This document shows positions 8,148 through 16,206 of a stretch of DNA of 52,568 nt, in pieces; position 1 is the stretch's first letter, and each line of letters begins with the position of its first letter. The stretch covers positions 1 to 52,568 of the forward strand of contig NZ_JMQI01000017.1 in the NCBI RefSeq assembly GCF_000695625.1, written 5' to 3'. A program made the translations under genes and the position numbers. A model generated the notes under the pieces. The model saw only the letters and a program-made list of their open reading frames with translations. It did no database searches and had not been told where the DNA came from. This DNA is from Amycolatopsis rifamycinica (GTDB lineage Bacteria; Actinomycetota; Actinomycetes; Mycobacteriales; Pseudonocardiaceae).

Positions 8148-9224
8148 GTGCCCGAACTGGTCGTGCTCGCCGAGCAGCTCCTCGCGCCGGTGCCCGGTGG
8201 CACCGGGCGCTACACGGCCGAGCTGCTCCCCGCGCTCGCGAAGACCGCGCCGCCGGGCTGGACGGTGTCCAGCGTGGTCGCGCGGCACGCCGACGCCGCC
8301 GCGGCGCGCCTGCCCGGCGTCGAGGGCCCCCGGATGCTGCGGATCCCGCCGCGGGCGCTGGTCGCCGCGTGGCAGCTGGGCCTGCGCTGGTGGCCGGGCG
8401 GCGACGCGGTGCACGCGCCGACGCCGTTCGCGCCGCCGCGCGCGCCGGCCGGGAAGACGCTGAGCGTGACCGTGCACGACACCGTGCCGTGGACCCACCC
8501 GGAGACGCTCACCGCGCGCGGGGTGAGCTGGCACCGGTCGATGATCGCGCGGGCCGCGCGGCGGGCGTCCGGGCTGGTGGTGCCGACCCGGGCGGTCGCC
8601 GACGAGCTCGCGGTGCTCATCGACGTCGACGTCCCGGTGCGCGTGGTGCCGCACGGCGTGCGCGTGCCCACCGGCGACGCCGACCTGGAGCTGCCCGCGC
8701 GGTACGTGCTGGCGGTCGGCACGATCGAGCCGCGCAAGGGCATCGACGTGCTGGTCGACGCGGTCGCGGCGCTGGACGGGGTGATGCTCGTGCTGGCGGG
8801 GCAGCAGGGCTGGGGCGGTGTCGACCCGGTCGCGCTGGCGGCCGAGCGCGGCCTGCCCGCCGGGCGGCTGCGGGTGCTCGGGAGGGTGTCGGACGCGGAG
8901 CTGGCGACCGCGCTGCGGCACGCGAGCGTGCTGGCCGTGCCGAGCCTCGCCGAGGGGTTCGGGCTGGGTCTGCTGGAGGCGATGGCGGCCGGGATCCCGG
9001 TGGTGCACACCGACGTTCCCGCACTCGTCGAGGTGGCGGGCGGAGCCGGGCTCACGGTGCCCCGCGGGGACGCCGCGGCGCTGGCCGTCGCGCTGCGGGA
9101 GGTGCTGGACTCGCCGCGGCGGGCGGCGGGGCTGACCCGGGCCGGCCGGGAGCGGGCCCGGAACTTCACGTGGCGCCGCGCGGCGGAGGCCGTGTGGGCG
9201 ATCCACCGCCGGGTGCACGACTGA
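8148..9224 (+). CDS. Glycosyltransferase family 4
   Basis: A 358-residue GT-B enzyme. N-terminal loop LLAPVPGGTGRYTAELL; VHDTVPWTHPETL in the acceptor domain; VGTIEPRKGIDVLVDAV (donor-phosphate contact) and the signature EGFGLGLLEAMAAGIPVV in the C-terminal domain. Final block RNFTWRRAAEAVW resembles the C-terminus of the GT at 3591-4676 (NFTWRTCAE), pointing to a paralogous pair. GTG 8148 is preferred over the frame extending upstream because homologous sequence begins here and a CACAAT hexamer ends 6 nt before. The donor sugar is unknown; mannosyl- or rhamnosyl-transfer in envelope polysaccharide synthesis is a reasonable inference. Confidence 0.88.
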   Translation: MPELVVLAEQLLAPVPGGTGRYTAELLPALAKTAPPGWTVSSVVARHADAAAARLPGVEGPRMLRIPPRALVAAWQLGLRWWPGGDAVHAPTPFAPPRAPAGKTLSVTVHDTVPWTHPETLTARGVSWHRSMIARAARRASGLVVPTRAVADELAVLIDVDVPVRVVPHGVRVPTGDADLELPARYVLAVGTIEPRKGIDVLVDAVAALDGVMLVLAGQQGWGGVDPVALAAERGLPAGRLRVLGRVSDAELATALRHASVLAVPSLAEGFGLGLLEAMAAGIPVVHTDVPALVEVAGGAGLTVPRGDAAALAVALREVLDSPRRAAGLTRAGRERARNFTWRRAAEAVWAIHRRVHD

Positions 9225-9270
9225 CCTGCCCGGTTTGCCAGTTCCTCACCATGGCGCCGGGGTACCGCCG

Positions 9271-9276
9271 TACCCT
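9271..9276 (+). promoter_or_regulatory. -10 element (TACCCT) of a leaderless gene
   Basis: TACCCT ends 6 nt upstream of GTG 9283 and no Shine-Dalgarno sequence stands between, the spacing expected for transcription beginning at the start codon. Confidence 0.5.
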
Positions 9277-9282
9277 GCAGGG

Positions 9283-10431
9283 GTGAGCGACGACCCCCGG
9301 GTGCTGATCGACGCGACCGCGGTGCCGGCGGACCGCGGCGGTGTCGGCCGGTACGTGGATTCGCTCGTGGCCGCCCTCGACGCGGACGGGGCCCGGATCA
9401 CCGTCGTCTGCCAGCCCCGCGACCTGCAGCTCTACGATCGGCTGGCGCCGAATTCCCGGGTGGTGCCCGCGTCACCGGCCACGACGACCCGCACGGCCCG
9501 CCTGACCTGGGAACAGGCGACGCTGCCCCGGCTGACCCGCCGCCTCGGCGCGGACGTCGTCCACTCGCCGCACTACACGATGCCGCTCGCGACGTCGGCG
9601 GCGTCGGTGGTCACGCTGCACGACGCGACGTTCTTCACCGACGCCGTGCTGCACTCGTCGGTGAAGGCCCGCTTCTTCCGCGCCTGGACGGCGACGGCGT
9701 TGCGCCGCGCGACGCTGTGCGTGGTGCCTTCGGCGGCGACGGCGACGGAGCTGGCCCGCGTCGGCCCGGTCCGGCACGCCGCACTGGAAGTGATTCACCA
9801 CGGCGTCGACACCGAGCGGTTCCACCCACCGTCCCCGGCGGAGGTCGCGGCGGCGCGCGCCGCGGTCGGCCTGGGGCGGACACCGTACGTGGCCTTCCTG
9901 GGGGCGCTGGAGCCGCGGAAGAACGTGCCGGCGTTGATCCGCGGGTTCGCGCGCGCGGTCGCGGGCCGCCCGGACGCCCCGGCGCTGGTGCTGGCCGGCC
10001 AGCCGGGCTGGGACACCCAGGTGGAGCGCGCGCTGGACGCGGTCCCGCACCGCCTGCGCGTGATCCGGGCGGGGTACCTGCCGTTCGGCACGCTGGCGGG
10101 CTTCCTCGGCGGGGCGGAGCTGGTGGCGTACCCGTCGCTGGGCGAGGGGTTCGGGCTGCCGGTCCTGGAGGCGATGGCGTGCGGCGCGTGCGTCCTGACC
10201 ACGCGCCGGCTGTCCTTGCCGGAGGTGGGCGGCGACGCGGTGGCGTACTGCGGAGTGGGCGCGGGCGACGTCGCGGCGGCCCTGAGCGAGCTGCTGGCCG
10301 ACCCGGGACGGCGAGCCGAGCTGGCCGCGGCGGCGCAGCAGCGCGCGAAGGAGTTCTCGTGGGCCACGACCGCGGAACGGCACCGGGAGGCGTACGGCAA
10401 GGCCTGGTCCCGCCACCTCCGCACCCGCTGA
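9283..10431 (+). CDS. Glycosyltransferase family 4
   Basis: A 382-residue GT-B enzyme. VLIDATAVPADRGGVGRYVDSL at the N-terminus is the glycine-rich acceptor loop; VHSPHYTMPL and VVTLHDATFF follow; the donor half has FLGALEPRKNVPALIRGF and EGFGLPVLEAMACGACVL. It is the third stand-alone GT4 in the cluster and is closest in layout to mannosyltransferases (inference). GTG 9283 follows a TACCCT -10 by 6 nt. The last 58 bases of the gene are part of an 82-bp sequence repeated 314 bp downstream, so the 3' end has undergone a duplication; the protein itself is full length. Confidence 0.88.
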   Translation: MSDDPRVLIDATAVPADRGGVGRYVDSLVAALDADGARITVVCQPRDLQLYDRLAPNSRVVPASPATTTRTARLTWEQATLPRLTRRLGADVVHSPHYTMPLATSAASVVTLHDATFFTDAVLHSSVKARFFRAWTATALRRATLCVVPSAATATELARVGPVRHAALEVIHHGVDTERFHPPSPAEVAAARAAVGLGRTPYVAFLGALEPRKNVPALIRGFARAVAGRPDAPALVLAGQPGWDTQVERALDAVPHRLRVIRAGYLPFGTLAGFLGGAELVAYPSLGEGFGLPVLEAMACGACVLTTRRLSLPEVGGDAVAYCGVGAGDVAAALSELLADPGRRAELAAAAQQRAKEFSWATTAERHREAYGKAWSRHLRTR

Positions 10432-10455
10432 ACCAGCTCGGGCCGTGCTCCGAGG
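10374..10455 (+). repeat. 82-bp direct repeat, copy 1 (covers the 3' end of a GT4 gene)
   Basis: Identical to 10688-10769 except one C/G difference. It contains the last 19 codons and stop of the GT4 gene plus 24 downstream bases. Confidence 0.9.
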
Positions 10456-10687
10456 TGGTGAACTCGCTGTGCGAGGCCCCGGTGGGGCCGAGTATGCAGG
10501 GTTTGGCGATCGTGCCCGTCGCGGTGGTCGCGGGAGTCGAGGACCAGCCGGTGAGCCCGAAGCCCGAGCAGGTGCTCCGCGAGCAGCGTGAGACAACGCT
10601 GACGGGCGGGCTCCTCGGAGCAAGAGAGATGTCAGCGCGCGCCGCGTGGTGGTCAGGTGGGCGGTTCGACGATCGTGGCGCACAGCA
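10456..10687. other. 232-bp gene-free stretch between the two repeat copies; possible remnant of an inserted element
   Basis: No intact gene. One minus-strand frame (interrupted by stops) reads as plausibly coding, with LLAEHLLGLRAHRLVLDSRD, so this may be a worn fragment of a former gene or transposase. I do not recognise a family. Together with the repeat and the wbbL promoter the gene-free stretch runs from 10432 to 10866. Confidence 0.35.
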
Positions 10688-10769
10688 GGAACGGCACCGG
10701 GAGGCGTACGGGAAGGCCTGGTCCCGCCACCTCCGCACCCGCTGAACCAGCTCGGGCCGTGCTCCGAGG
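10688..10769 (+). repeat. 82-bp direct repeat, copy 2 (orphan GT4 3' end)
   Basis: Second copy of 10374-10455, offset 314 bp. It carries the 19 terminal GT4 codons and stop without the rest of the gene, so it is a non-functional tail. Confidence 0.9.
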
Positions 10770-10854
10770 GTGACCCTCGGCGGTTCCGTGACCTCGGGAT
10801 TTCTTCCGTCGTGCGGCTGGGCCGGGGTACCCGGTTCACCCTCGGTGACGCGTG

Positions 10855-10860
10855 GACAAT
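10855..10860 (+). promoter_or_regulatory. -10 element (GACAAT) of a leaderless gene
   Basis: GACAAT ends 6 nt before GTG 10867; a TTCACC -35-like hexamer lies about 16 nt upstream. This favours GTG 10867 over the in-frame GTG at 10852. Confidence 0.5.
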
Positions 10861-10866
10861 GGCCGG

Positions 10867-11727
10867 GTGACTGAGCACTCCCGCTATGGCGACGATGTCG
10901 GCGTCGTGACCGTGACCTACTTCTCCGAGGACACCATCGAGCGGTTCCTCGACACCCTCGAGAAGGCCACCGAGCGCGAGGTCAAGGTGGTCGTCGCGGA
11001 CAACGCGTCCGTCGAGGGCGCCCTCGAGCGGGTCACCGCCGGGCGGCAGAACGTGCAGCTGCTCACCATCGGGGAGAACGTCGGCTACGGGGCCGCCGCC
11101 AACCGGGGCGTCGCCGAGCTCGACGAGCGGTACGGGTGGGTCGTCGTCGTGAACCCGGACCTCGAATGGGAGCCCGGGTCGCTCGACGCGCTCCTCGAGG
11201 TGGCCGGGCGCTGGCCGCGCGGGGGCGCCTTCGGGCCGCTCATCCACGATCTCGAGGGCACCGTCTACCCGTCGGCGCGGCTGCTGCCGTCCCTCGGGCG
11301 CGGGATCGGGCACGCCGTCTTCGCGAAGGTCTGGCCCGGCAATCCCTGGACGAAGCAGTACCGGCAGGAGTCCGCCACCCCGGTCGAGCGCGTCGCCGGC
11401 TGGCTGTCCGGCTCGTGCCAGCTGTTCCGCCGGGAGGCGTTCGACTCCGTCGGCGGCTTCGACACGCGCTACTTCATGTACTTCGAGGACGTCGACCTCG
11501 GCGACCGGCTGGCGAAGGCGGGCTGGCTGAACGTCTACGCGCCGTCCTCGCGCGTCACGCACGAAGGCGGGCATTCGACGGCACAGGCGTCGAAGAAGAT
11601 GCTCGCGGCGCACCACGCCAGCGCCTACCGCTACCTCGCCGACCGCCACCAGGGGCTCGCCTGGAAGCCGGTGCTGGCCGCCGTGAAGCTCGGCCTCGCC
11701 CTGCGGCTGAAGCTGGAAACCCGCTAG
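10867..11727 (+). CDS. wbbL: WbbL-like GT2, probable decaprenyl-diphospho-GlcNAc rhamnosyltransferase
   Basis: A 286-residue GT2 close in size to mycobacterial WbbL (about 300). Motifs: VGVVTVTYFSEDTIERFL, VVVADNASVEGALE, VVVNPDLEWEPGSLDALLE (metal/donor site), GWLSGSCQLFRREAFDSVGGFD and FMYFEDVDLGDRLAKAGW, the family's catalytic-base region. WbbL transfers L-rhamnose from dTDP-rhamnose to GlcNAc-PP-decaprenol, making the linker that joins arabinogalactan to peptidoglycan. rmlB/rmlD and the LCP ligase in the same block, and the guanylyltransferase just downstream, match the mycobacterial order Rv3267-Rv3264c. Its stop shares a CTAG with the stop of the convergent gene. Assignment among GT2 paralogues rests on context. 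Confidence 0.82.
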   Translation: MTEHSRYGDDVGVVTVTYFSEDTIERFLDTLEKATEREVKVVVADNASVEGALERVTAGRQNVQLLTIGENVGYGAAANRGVAELDERYGWVVVVNPDLEWEPGSLDALLEVAGRWPRGGAFGPLIHDLEGTVYPSARLLPSLGRGIGHAVFAKVWPGNPWTKQYRQESATPVERVAGWLSGSCQLFRREAFDSVGGFDTRYFMYFEDVDLGDRLAKAGWLNVYAPSSRVTHEGGHSTAQASKKMLAAHHASAYRYLADRHQGLAWKPVLAAVKLGLALRLKLETR

Positions 11728-12182
11728 ATCCCGTCGAGCCGGCGTGAAAGGTCGGACTTGCCGATGTTCTGCGTCACCGTCGGCACCAGGCCGGTGTCCT
11801 CCGGATCCGGCTCCTTCAGGGGGCTCGTGATCTGCTCGGCCTGTGGCCGGCGGGACAGCGGGGTCGGCGTGGGCATCGGCGTGGTCGGCGCGGGCGTGTT
11901 CAGCGGCGTGGTCTGCTGCGGACGGCGGCCGCCCTGGACCTCCATCCGCCGGGTCGGCGCCGAGCCGGCCAGCGGGTGGTCGTTCTCCTCGATCAGCGAC
12001 GCCGGCAGCTGCGTCGTCGTGTCGGGGTCGCGGCTGCGGTCGAGCCCGTCGATCTGCGCGCGCGGGATCTGCTGCGTGTTCGCGGAGTCCATCGGTGACG
12101 TCGCGCTGTCGGGTGTCACGACGAACACACCGCGCGCCTGGGCTCGTGCGAGCAGGGCGTCCGCCCGATCGCGGGGGTCCAT
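11724..12182 (-). CDS. Conserved-type hypothetical protein, low-complexity, cytoplasmic
   Basis: 152 residues, no family recognised. The first 15 residues (MDPRDRADALLARAQ) could form a helix; the remainder is rich in Pro, Thr, Gln and Ser, with acidic patches, and looks disordered. No signal peptide or membrane segment. ATG 12182 has GAGGGG four to five bases upstream, though close. It converges with wbbL with a 4-bp overlap of stops (CTAG) and diverges from the guanylyltransferase gene; the even third-position GC bias of the frame supports it being real. Function unknown. Confidence 0.65.
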   Translation of the reverse strand: MDPRDRADALLARAQARGVFVVTPDSATSPMDSANTQQIPRAQIDGLDRSRDPDTTTQLPASLIEENDHPLAGSAPTRRMEVQGGRRPQQTTPLNTPAPTTPMPTPTPLSRRPQAEQITSPLKEPDPEDTGLVPTVTQNIGKSDLSRRLDGI

Positions 12183-12323
12183 CCCCTCGGCCTCCCGACT
12201 GACCCGGGGCCCTCTGGGGAAAGGCCCGCCTGTTTCCTGTCTAGGGTAGGCCCTCCGGGCGACCTCCGTCAGGGTTTCCCGCGGCTTGTCGCTCAGCGGT
12301 GCGTGATAAAAGAGGAGATTTCC

Positions 12324-13412
12324 GTGACGTCCGAGGTCCGAACCGACGCTGTCGACGCCGTCGTGCTGGTCGGGGGCAAGGGCACCCGCCTCCGGCCGTT
12401 GACCCTGTCGGCGCCGAAGCCGATGCTCCCCACCGCCGGGACCCCCTACCTGAGCCACCTGTTCTCGCGCATCCGCGAGGCCGGCATCCGGCACGTCGTG
12501 CTGGGCACGAGCTACCGCGCCGAGGTGTTCGAGGAGTACTTCGGCGACGGCAAGGCGATCGGGCTGGAGCTCGAGTACGTGGTCGAGGAGGAGCCGCTCG
12601 ACACCGCGGGCGCCATCCGGAACGTCTACGACAAGCTGCGCGCCGACCACGTGATGGTCTTCAACGGCGACATCATCTCCGGCTCGGACCTCGGCGAGCA
12701 GCTGCGGGTGCACCGCGAGTCCGGGGCCGACGTCACGCTGCACCTGCAGCGCGTCCCGGACCCGAGCCGGTTCGGGTCGGTGCCGACCGACGAGACCGGC
12801 CGCGTCCAGGCGTTCCTCGAGAAGACGCCGAACCCGCCGACCGACCAGATCAACGCCGGCTGCTACGTCTTCCGCCGCCCGGTGATCGAGGCCATCCCGG
12901 CCGGGCGCCGCGTGTCGGTGGAGCGGGAGACGTTCCCGCAGCTGCTGGAGCAGGGCGCGCACATCCAGGGGTTCGTCGACAGCTCCTACTGGCTGGACGT
13001 CGGCACGCCGGAGGCGTTCGTGCGCGGCTCGGCCGACCTGGTGCGCGGCCTGGCGCCGACGTCGGCGCTGCCCGGCCGTCCCGGCGACTTCCTGGTGCTC
13101 GACGGCGCTTCGGTGGCCGAGGACGCCCAGCTCGGCGGCGGCTCGACGATCGGCGTCGCCGCGGTGGTCGGCCCGGGCGCGAAGGTCGACGGCTCGGTGC
13201 TGTTCGACGGCGCGGCCGTGTCCGAGGGCGCGATCGTCGAGCGTTCCGTGCTCGGACACGGCGCTCGCGTCGGCGCCGGCGCGGTGCTGCGCGGGGTCGT
13301 GTTGGGCGACGGCGTGTCCGTCGGGGCCGGCTGCGAGCTCTTGGACGGCGCCCGCGTGTGGCCGGACGTCGTCCTGCCCGACGGGTCCGTCCGCTTCTCG
13401 AGCGACGCGTAG
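12324..13412 (+). CDS. manC: Mannose-1-phosphate guanylyltransferase (NDP-sugar pyrophosphorylase with left-handed beta-helix)
   Basis: 362 residues. The N-terminal Rossmann-like nucleotidyltransferase domain has VLVGGKGTRLRPLTLSAPKPM (GxGxRL nucleotide loop and the PKxM lysine) and FNGDIISGSDLG (metal-binding Asp); residues about 255-355 are hexapeptide repeats forming a beta-helix. Length and context match Rv3264c (called manB or manC), which makes GDP-mannose for mannosylated envelope glycolipids. A dTDP-glucose type enzyme is possible but less likely by context. GTG 12324 is chosen: AAAGAGGAG lies 6-7 nt upstream. The next gene starts 4 nt after the stop. Confidence 0.85.
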   Translation: MTSEVRTDAVDAVVLVGGKGTRLRPLTLSAPKPMLPTAGTPYLSHLFSRIREAGIRHVVLGTSYRAEVFEEYFGDGKAIGLELEYVVEEEPLDTAGAIRNVYDKLRADHVMVFNGDIISGSDLGEQLRVHRESGADVTLHLQRVPDPSRFGSVPTDETGRVQAFLEKTPNPPTDQINAGCYVFRRPVIEAIPAGRRVSVERETFPQLLEQGAHIQGFVDSSYWLDVGTPEAFVRGSADLVRGLAPTSALPGRPGDFLVLDGASVAEDAQLGGGSTIGVAAVVGPGAKVDGSVLFDGAAVSEGAIVERSVLGHGARVGAGAVLRGVVLGDGVSVGAGCELLDGARVWPDVVLPDGSVRFSSDA

Positions 13413-13416
13413 CCCG

Positions 13417-14313
13417 ATGTTCTGGCGTCCCGCTTTCGAGGTCGACCTGGGCCGAGTCCTGGGTCCGCTGAAGCGCGGCCGCGGATCGCTCAACATCCTC
13501 ACCGACGAGCGCGGCATCACCTGGCTCGCGTCGAACACGCCCGACGGCCCGGGGACCCTCGCCCTGCGCCGCCACGCCGACGGCCGGATCGAGGCGGCGG
13601 CCTGGGGCGAGGCGAAGGACCGCCTGCTCACCGGGGTGCCCGCGCTGCTGGGCGCGGACGACGACGATTCGGGGTTCGTCGCGCACCACGACGTCGTCGC
13701 GCGCGCCCGGCGGGCGAACCCGGGCCTGCGGCTCGGCGCGACCGGCGTGGTGTGGGACTGGCTGGTGCTCGCCGTGCTGGAGCAGAAGGTGGCGGGCAAG
13801 GAGGCGATCCGGTCGTGGGCGGAGCTGTGCCGCCGCTTCGGCGCCCGCCCGCCCGGCCCGGCGCCGGAGCGGCTGCGCGTGCCGCCGGCACCGGAGACGC
13901 TGCTGGGTTTGCCGGACTGGCACTGGCACCGCGCGGGGGTGGACATCAAGCGCCGGACGGCCCTGGTGAACGCGGCGCGGGTGGCGGGCCACCTGGAGCG
14001 CGCGGTGGAGCTGCGCGGGCTCGAGGGACGGCACTGGCTGCGCCAGGTGCCCGGCATCGGGGTGTGGACGGCGGCGGAGATCGCCCAGCGTGCCTGGGGC
14101 GACCCGGACGCGGTCAGTTTCGGCGACTACAACATCCCGTCGATGGTGGGCCACGCGGTGCTGGGCACGAAGACGGACGACGCGGGCATGGCGGCGGTGC
14201 TGGCGCCGTACGCACCGCAGCGGCAGCGGGCGGTGCGGTACCTGGAGGCGGCCGGGCACACGCGGCCGCGGTTCGGGCCGCGGATCGAGCTGCGCGACTA
14301 CCGCGCGATGTGA
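13417..14313 (+). CDS. AlkA-like DNA-3-methyladenine glycosylase (HhH-GPD superfamily)
   Basis: 298 residues. The C-terminal half has the helix-hairpin-helix LRQVPGIGVWTAAEIAQRAW followed by the catalytic aspartate in VSFGDYNIP, the hallmark of HhH-GPD base-excision glycosylases; a central WLVLAVLEQKV corresponds to the helix carrying the substrate pocket. It should excise alkylated purines. It starts 4 nt after the guanylyltransferase gene, so the two share a transcript although functions differ. Confidence 0.85.
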   Translation: MFWRPAFEVDLGRVLGPLKRGRGSLNILTDERGITWLASNTPDGPGTLALRRHADGRIEAAAWGEAKDRLLTGVPALLGADDDDSGFVAHHDVVARARRANPGLRLGATGVVWDWLVLAVLEQKVAGKEAIRSWAELCRRFGARPPGPAPERLRVPPAPETLLGLPDWHWHRAGVDIKRRTALVNAARVAGHLERAVELRGLEGRHWLRQVPGIGVWTAAEIAQRAWGDPDAVSFGDYNIPSMVGHAVLGTKTDDAGMAAVLAPYAPQRQRAVRYLEAAGHTRPRFGPRIELRDYRAM

Positions 14314-14373
14314 GGGCGGCGCCGCGGCCGCTCGCCGAGTGCTTCGGGCGAGTGGCCCGTCAAGGCTCGCGTC

Positions 14374-14393
14374 GAGCGAAGTGGTCTTCGCTC
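14374..14393. terminator. Short hairpin between convergent genes
   Basis: GAGCGAA-N6-TTCGCTC is a perfect 7-bp stem in the 140-bp gap between the HhH-GPD gene and the convergent small membrane-protein gene. A second weaker stem (CTCGCC/GGCGAG) lies just upstream. Likely terminator. Confidence 0.35.
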
Positions 14394-14453
14394 CTGGGCG
14401 AGAAGCTCGTCGAGCGTGGCCGGTGGTCGGCTGCCGCGGGTTACTGCGGCGGG

Positions 14454-14747
14454 CTACTGCTGCGGGGGATAAGGGCCCGGCGGCGGCGGGTACGGCGGCT
14501 GCTGGCCCGGGAAGCCCGGTGGCTGCTGGCCGGGATAGCCCTGCTGCGGCGGGTAACCCGGCGGCTGCTGACCCGGATAGCCCTGCTGCGGAAAGCCTTG
14601 CTGGGGGTAGCCCTGCTGCGGATAACCCGGGTACTGCGGCGGGTACGGCGGCTGCTTCGGCTTGTTCGAGTTGACGACGAGCAGCACCACCCCGACGATG
14701 CCCGCGATCACCACCAGGATGATCAGCAGCATCAGCACGCTCACCAT
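14454..14747 (-). CDS. Small single-pass membrane protein with Pro/Gln/Tyr/Gly-rich tail
   Basis: 97 residues: one hydrophobic helix at residues 3-27 ([19 protein letters not shown]), a short NSNKPKQ hinge, then a disordered tail of about 65 residues built from [17 protein letters not shown] repeats. The family is unknown. ATG 14747 overlaps the GntR stop by 1 base (TGATG) with GAGGGG upstream; GTG 14750 is an alternative. It is the third gene of the operon 15633 to 14454. The related layout of the 174-aa protein two genes upstream suggests the two act together, perhaps as a membrane assembly controlled by the GntR protein (inference). Confidence 0.75.
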   Translation of the reverse strand: MVSVLMLLIILVVIAGIVGVVLLVVNSNKPKQPPYPPQYPGYPQQGYPQQGFPQQGYPGQQPPGYPPQQGYPGQQPPGFPGQQPPYPPPPGPYPPQQ

Positions 14748-15112
14748 CACCTTTTCCCCTCGTCGAGTGCCGCGCGGACGATCGACAGCGCCTCGGCGTC
14801 GTCGAGGCCGAGTTTACGGGTGGTCTTCGCGTACTCCGCCGCCGCCAGCTGGGCCCGCCGGCGGGTCTGGTCGCCCGCGGCCGCGACGAAGCTGCCGGCT
14901 CGGCCGCGGGTCTCGATCAGGCCCGCTTCCTCCAGTTCGCGGTACGCCCTCGCCACCGTGTTCGGCGCGATGCCGAGGTCGGCCGCCAGCTGCCGGACCG
15001 TGGGCAGCTTCGTGCCCACGGCCAGGCTCCGGTCGTTGATCCGCGTCGCGAGCCCGGACCGGACCTGCTCGTACGGCGGGACCGGCGAACCGCTGTCGAA
15101 GGGGACGATCAC
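14747..15112 (-). CDS. GntR-family transcriptional regulator, short YtrA-type
   Basis: 121 residues. The winged HTH spans residues about 10-75: [39 protein letters not shown] (recognition region) and [21 protein letters not shown]. Only about 45 residues follow, too few for a FadR or HutC ligand domain, so this is a YtrA-type regulator, a class that often controls membrane-transport operons in which it is itself encoded. GTG 15112 overlaps the upstream stop by 4 bases (GTGA). It is sandwiched between two membrane-protein genes, its probable targets. Confidence 0.88.
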   Translation of the reverse strand: MIVPFDSGSPVPPYEQVRSGLATRINDRSLAVGTKLPTVRQLAADLGIAPNTVARAYRELEEAGLIETRGRAGSFVAAAGDQTRRRAQLAAAEYAKTTRKLGLDDAEALSIVRAALDEGKR

Positions 15113-15633
15113 CAGCTCTGCGGACCCGCTCCCGGCCCCGGCAGCGGCTGCTGCGGGAACGACGGCCCCTGTGGCGCGTACTGCTGCGGCGCGGGCGGGT
15201 ACCCCGGCTGCTGCTGCGGGAACCCCTGCTGCGGCGAAGGCGGCGGATACCCCGGCGGGGCGAACCCCTGGGCGCCCGGCTGCGCGAATCCCTGCGACGG
15301 CGGCGCGGACCCCTGTGGCGGCTGGGCGAACCCCTGCGACGGCGGCGCGAAACCTTGGGCACCCGGCTGCGCGAACTCCTGCGACGGCGGCGCGAACCCC
15401 TGTGGCGGCTGGGCGAATCCCTGGTGCTGCGGCGGGAAACCCGGGTTCGGCGGGAACTGCCCGCCCTGCTTCATCGCCTCTTCGCGGCGCATCTTCGACA
15501 CCCGGACGATCACCGCGATGATGAACACGATGACGCCGAGGATGATCAGCCCGAGCACGATGTAGCCGAACACGCCGGTGTCGCCGCCACCGCCGGAGTG
15601 GTAGTGCACCCGCTCCGGGAACTGTGTAGCCAT
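15109..15633 (-). CDS. Single-pass membrane protein with long QGFAPP-repeat tail
   Basis: 174 residues: an N-terminal 20 residues rich in His and Gly, one strongly hydrophobic helix at about residues 21-45 (FGYIVLGLIILGVIVFIIAV), a basic KMRREEAMK stop-transfer, then about 120 residues of repeats of the form QGFAPPSQ/QGFAQPPQ/PGYPP. Part of the repeat region is an 87-bp (29-codon) tandem duplication. ATG 15633 is the first gene of the operon with the GntR regulator and a second Pro/Gln-rich membrane protein. The tail is cytoplasmic by the positive-inside rule. No function recognised. Confidence 0.78.
   Translation of the reverse strand: MATQFPERVHYHSGGGGDTGVFGYIVLGLIILGVIVFIIAVIVRVSKMRREEAMKQGGQFPPNPGFPPQHQGFAQPPQGFAPPSQEFAQPGAQGFAPPSQGFAQPPQGSAPPSQGFAQPGAQGFAPPGYPPPSPQQGFPQQQPGYPPAPQQYAPQGPSFPQQPLPGPGAGPQSW
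15277..15440 (-). repeat. 87-bp imperfect tandem repeat within the repeat-tail gene
   Basis: Unit 15277-15363 is repeated from 15364 at an 87-bp offset with a handful of substitutions; the period is exactly 29 codons so the reading frame is kept. Copy number may vary among strains. Confidence 0.7.
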
Positions 15634-15660
15634 GTGGTCCCTCCCTGTCCGCGGACCAGG

Positions 15661-16206
15661 CTATCGCCCGGCACCGACAGAAACGGCGGCTTTCACCAGA
15701 TCGGCGAGATCCTCCGAACCGGCGGGCAGCGCGTCCGCCGGCCACCACCGCAGGTCGTCGGACTCGTCGCTGCGCACCGGCGACGCCCCGGGCGGGGCGT
15801 GCACCGCGAACCGGACGTCGAAGTGCCGGGTCGGCACGCCCAGCGAGCAGGTGATCGGGTGGACGTCGAGGTGCACCGGCTCCGGGGCCAGCCGCAGCCC
15901 CGGGATGCCCGACTCCTCGGTCGCCTCCCGCAGCGCCGCTCCGGCCAGCGACGCGTCCGACGGCTCGCAGTGGCCCCCGAGCTGCAGCCACCGCCCGACC
16001 CGCGGGTGCAGGGTCAGCAGCACCCGCGTGCCGGTGTGGTCCAGCACCACCGCCGACGCCGTCAGGTGCCCGGCCGCGCAGGACCGATCGCAACTGTCCT
16101 CGCGCGCGGCCAGGAAGCCGAGGAACGCCTGCCGCAGCGACTCCTGGGACGCGACAGCCGGCTGCCACGACGAAAGCGTCGCGACGGCGTCCGCGTGCGG
16201 GCTCAC
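15661..16206 (-). CDS. NUDIX hydrolase
   Basis: 181 residues. The NUDIX box is [25 protein letters not shown]; the metal-binding REATEESG half is canonical, while the first variable part has Asp in place of the usual Glu after G-x5. NUDIX enzymes hydrolyse nucleoside-diphosphate-linked compounds; substrate cannot be told. The GTG start at 16206 overlaps the fbiB stop by 4 bases, making it the last gene of the GNAT-fbiA-fbiB-NUDIX operon. That position hints at housekeeping linked to GTP/LPPG-type intermediates of F420 synthesis, but this is speculation. Confidence 0.85.
   Translation of the reverse strand: MSPHADAVATLSSWQPAVASQESLRQAFLGFLAAREDSCDRSCAAGHLTASAVVLDHTGTRVLLTLHPRVGRWLQLGGHCEPSDASLAGAALREATEESGIPGLRLAPEPVHLDVHPITCSLGVPTRHFDVRFAVHAPPGASPVRSDESDDLRWWPADALPAGSEDLADLVKAAVSVGAGR

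Noticed and set aside
10646..10870. 74-codon frame upstream of wbbL
   Set aside because: Consists of the duplicated GT4 tail in another frame; not a gene.
14454..15440. CRISPR-like appearance of short repeats
   Set aside because: The repeats are codon-phased Pro/Gln/Gly repeats within two coding sequences, with no unique spacers.
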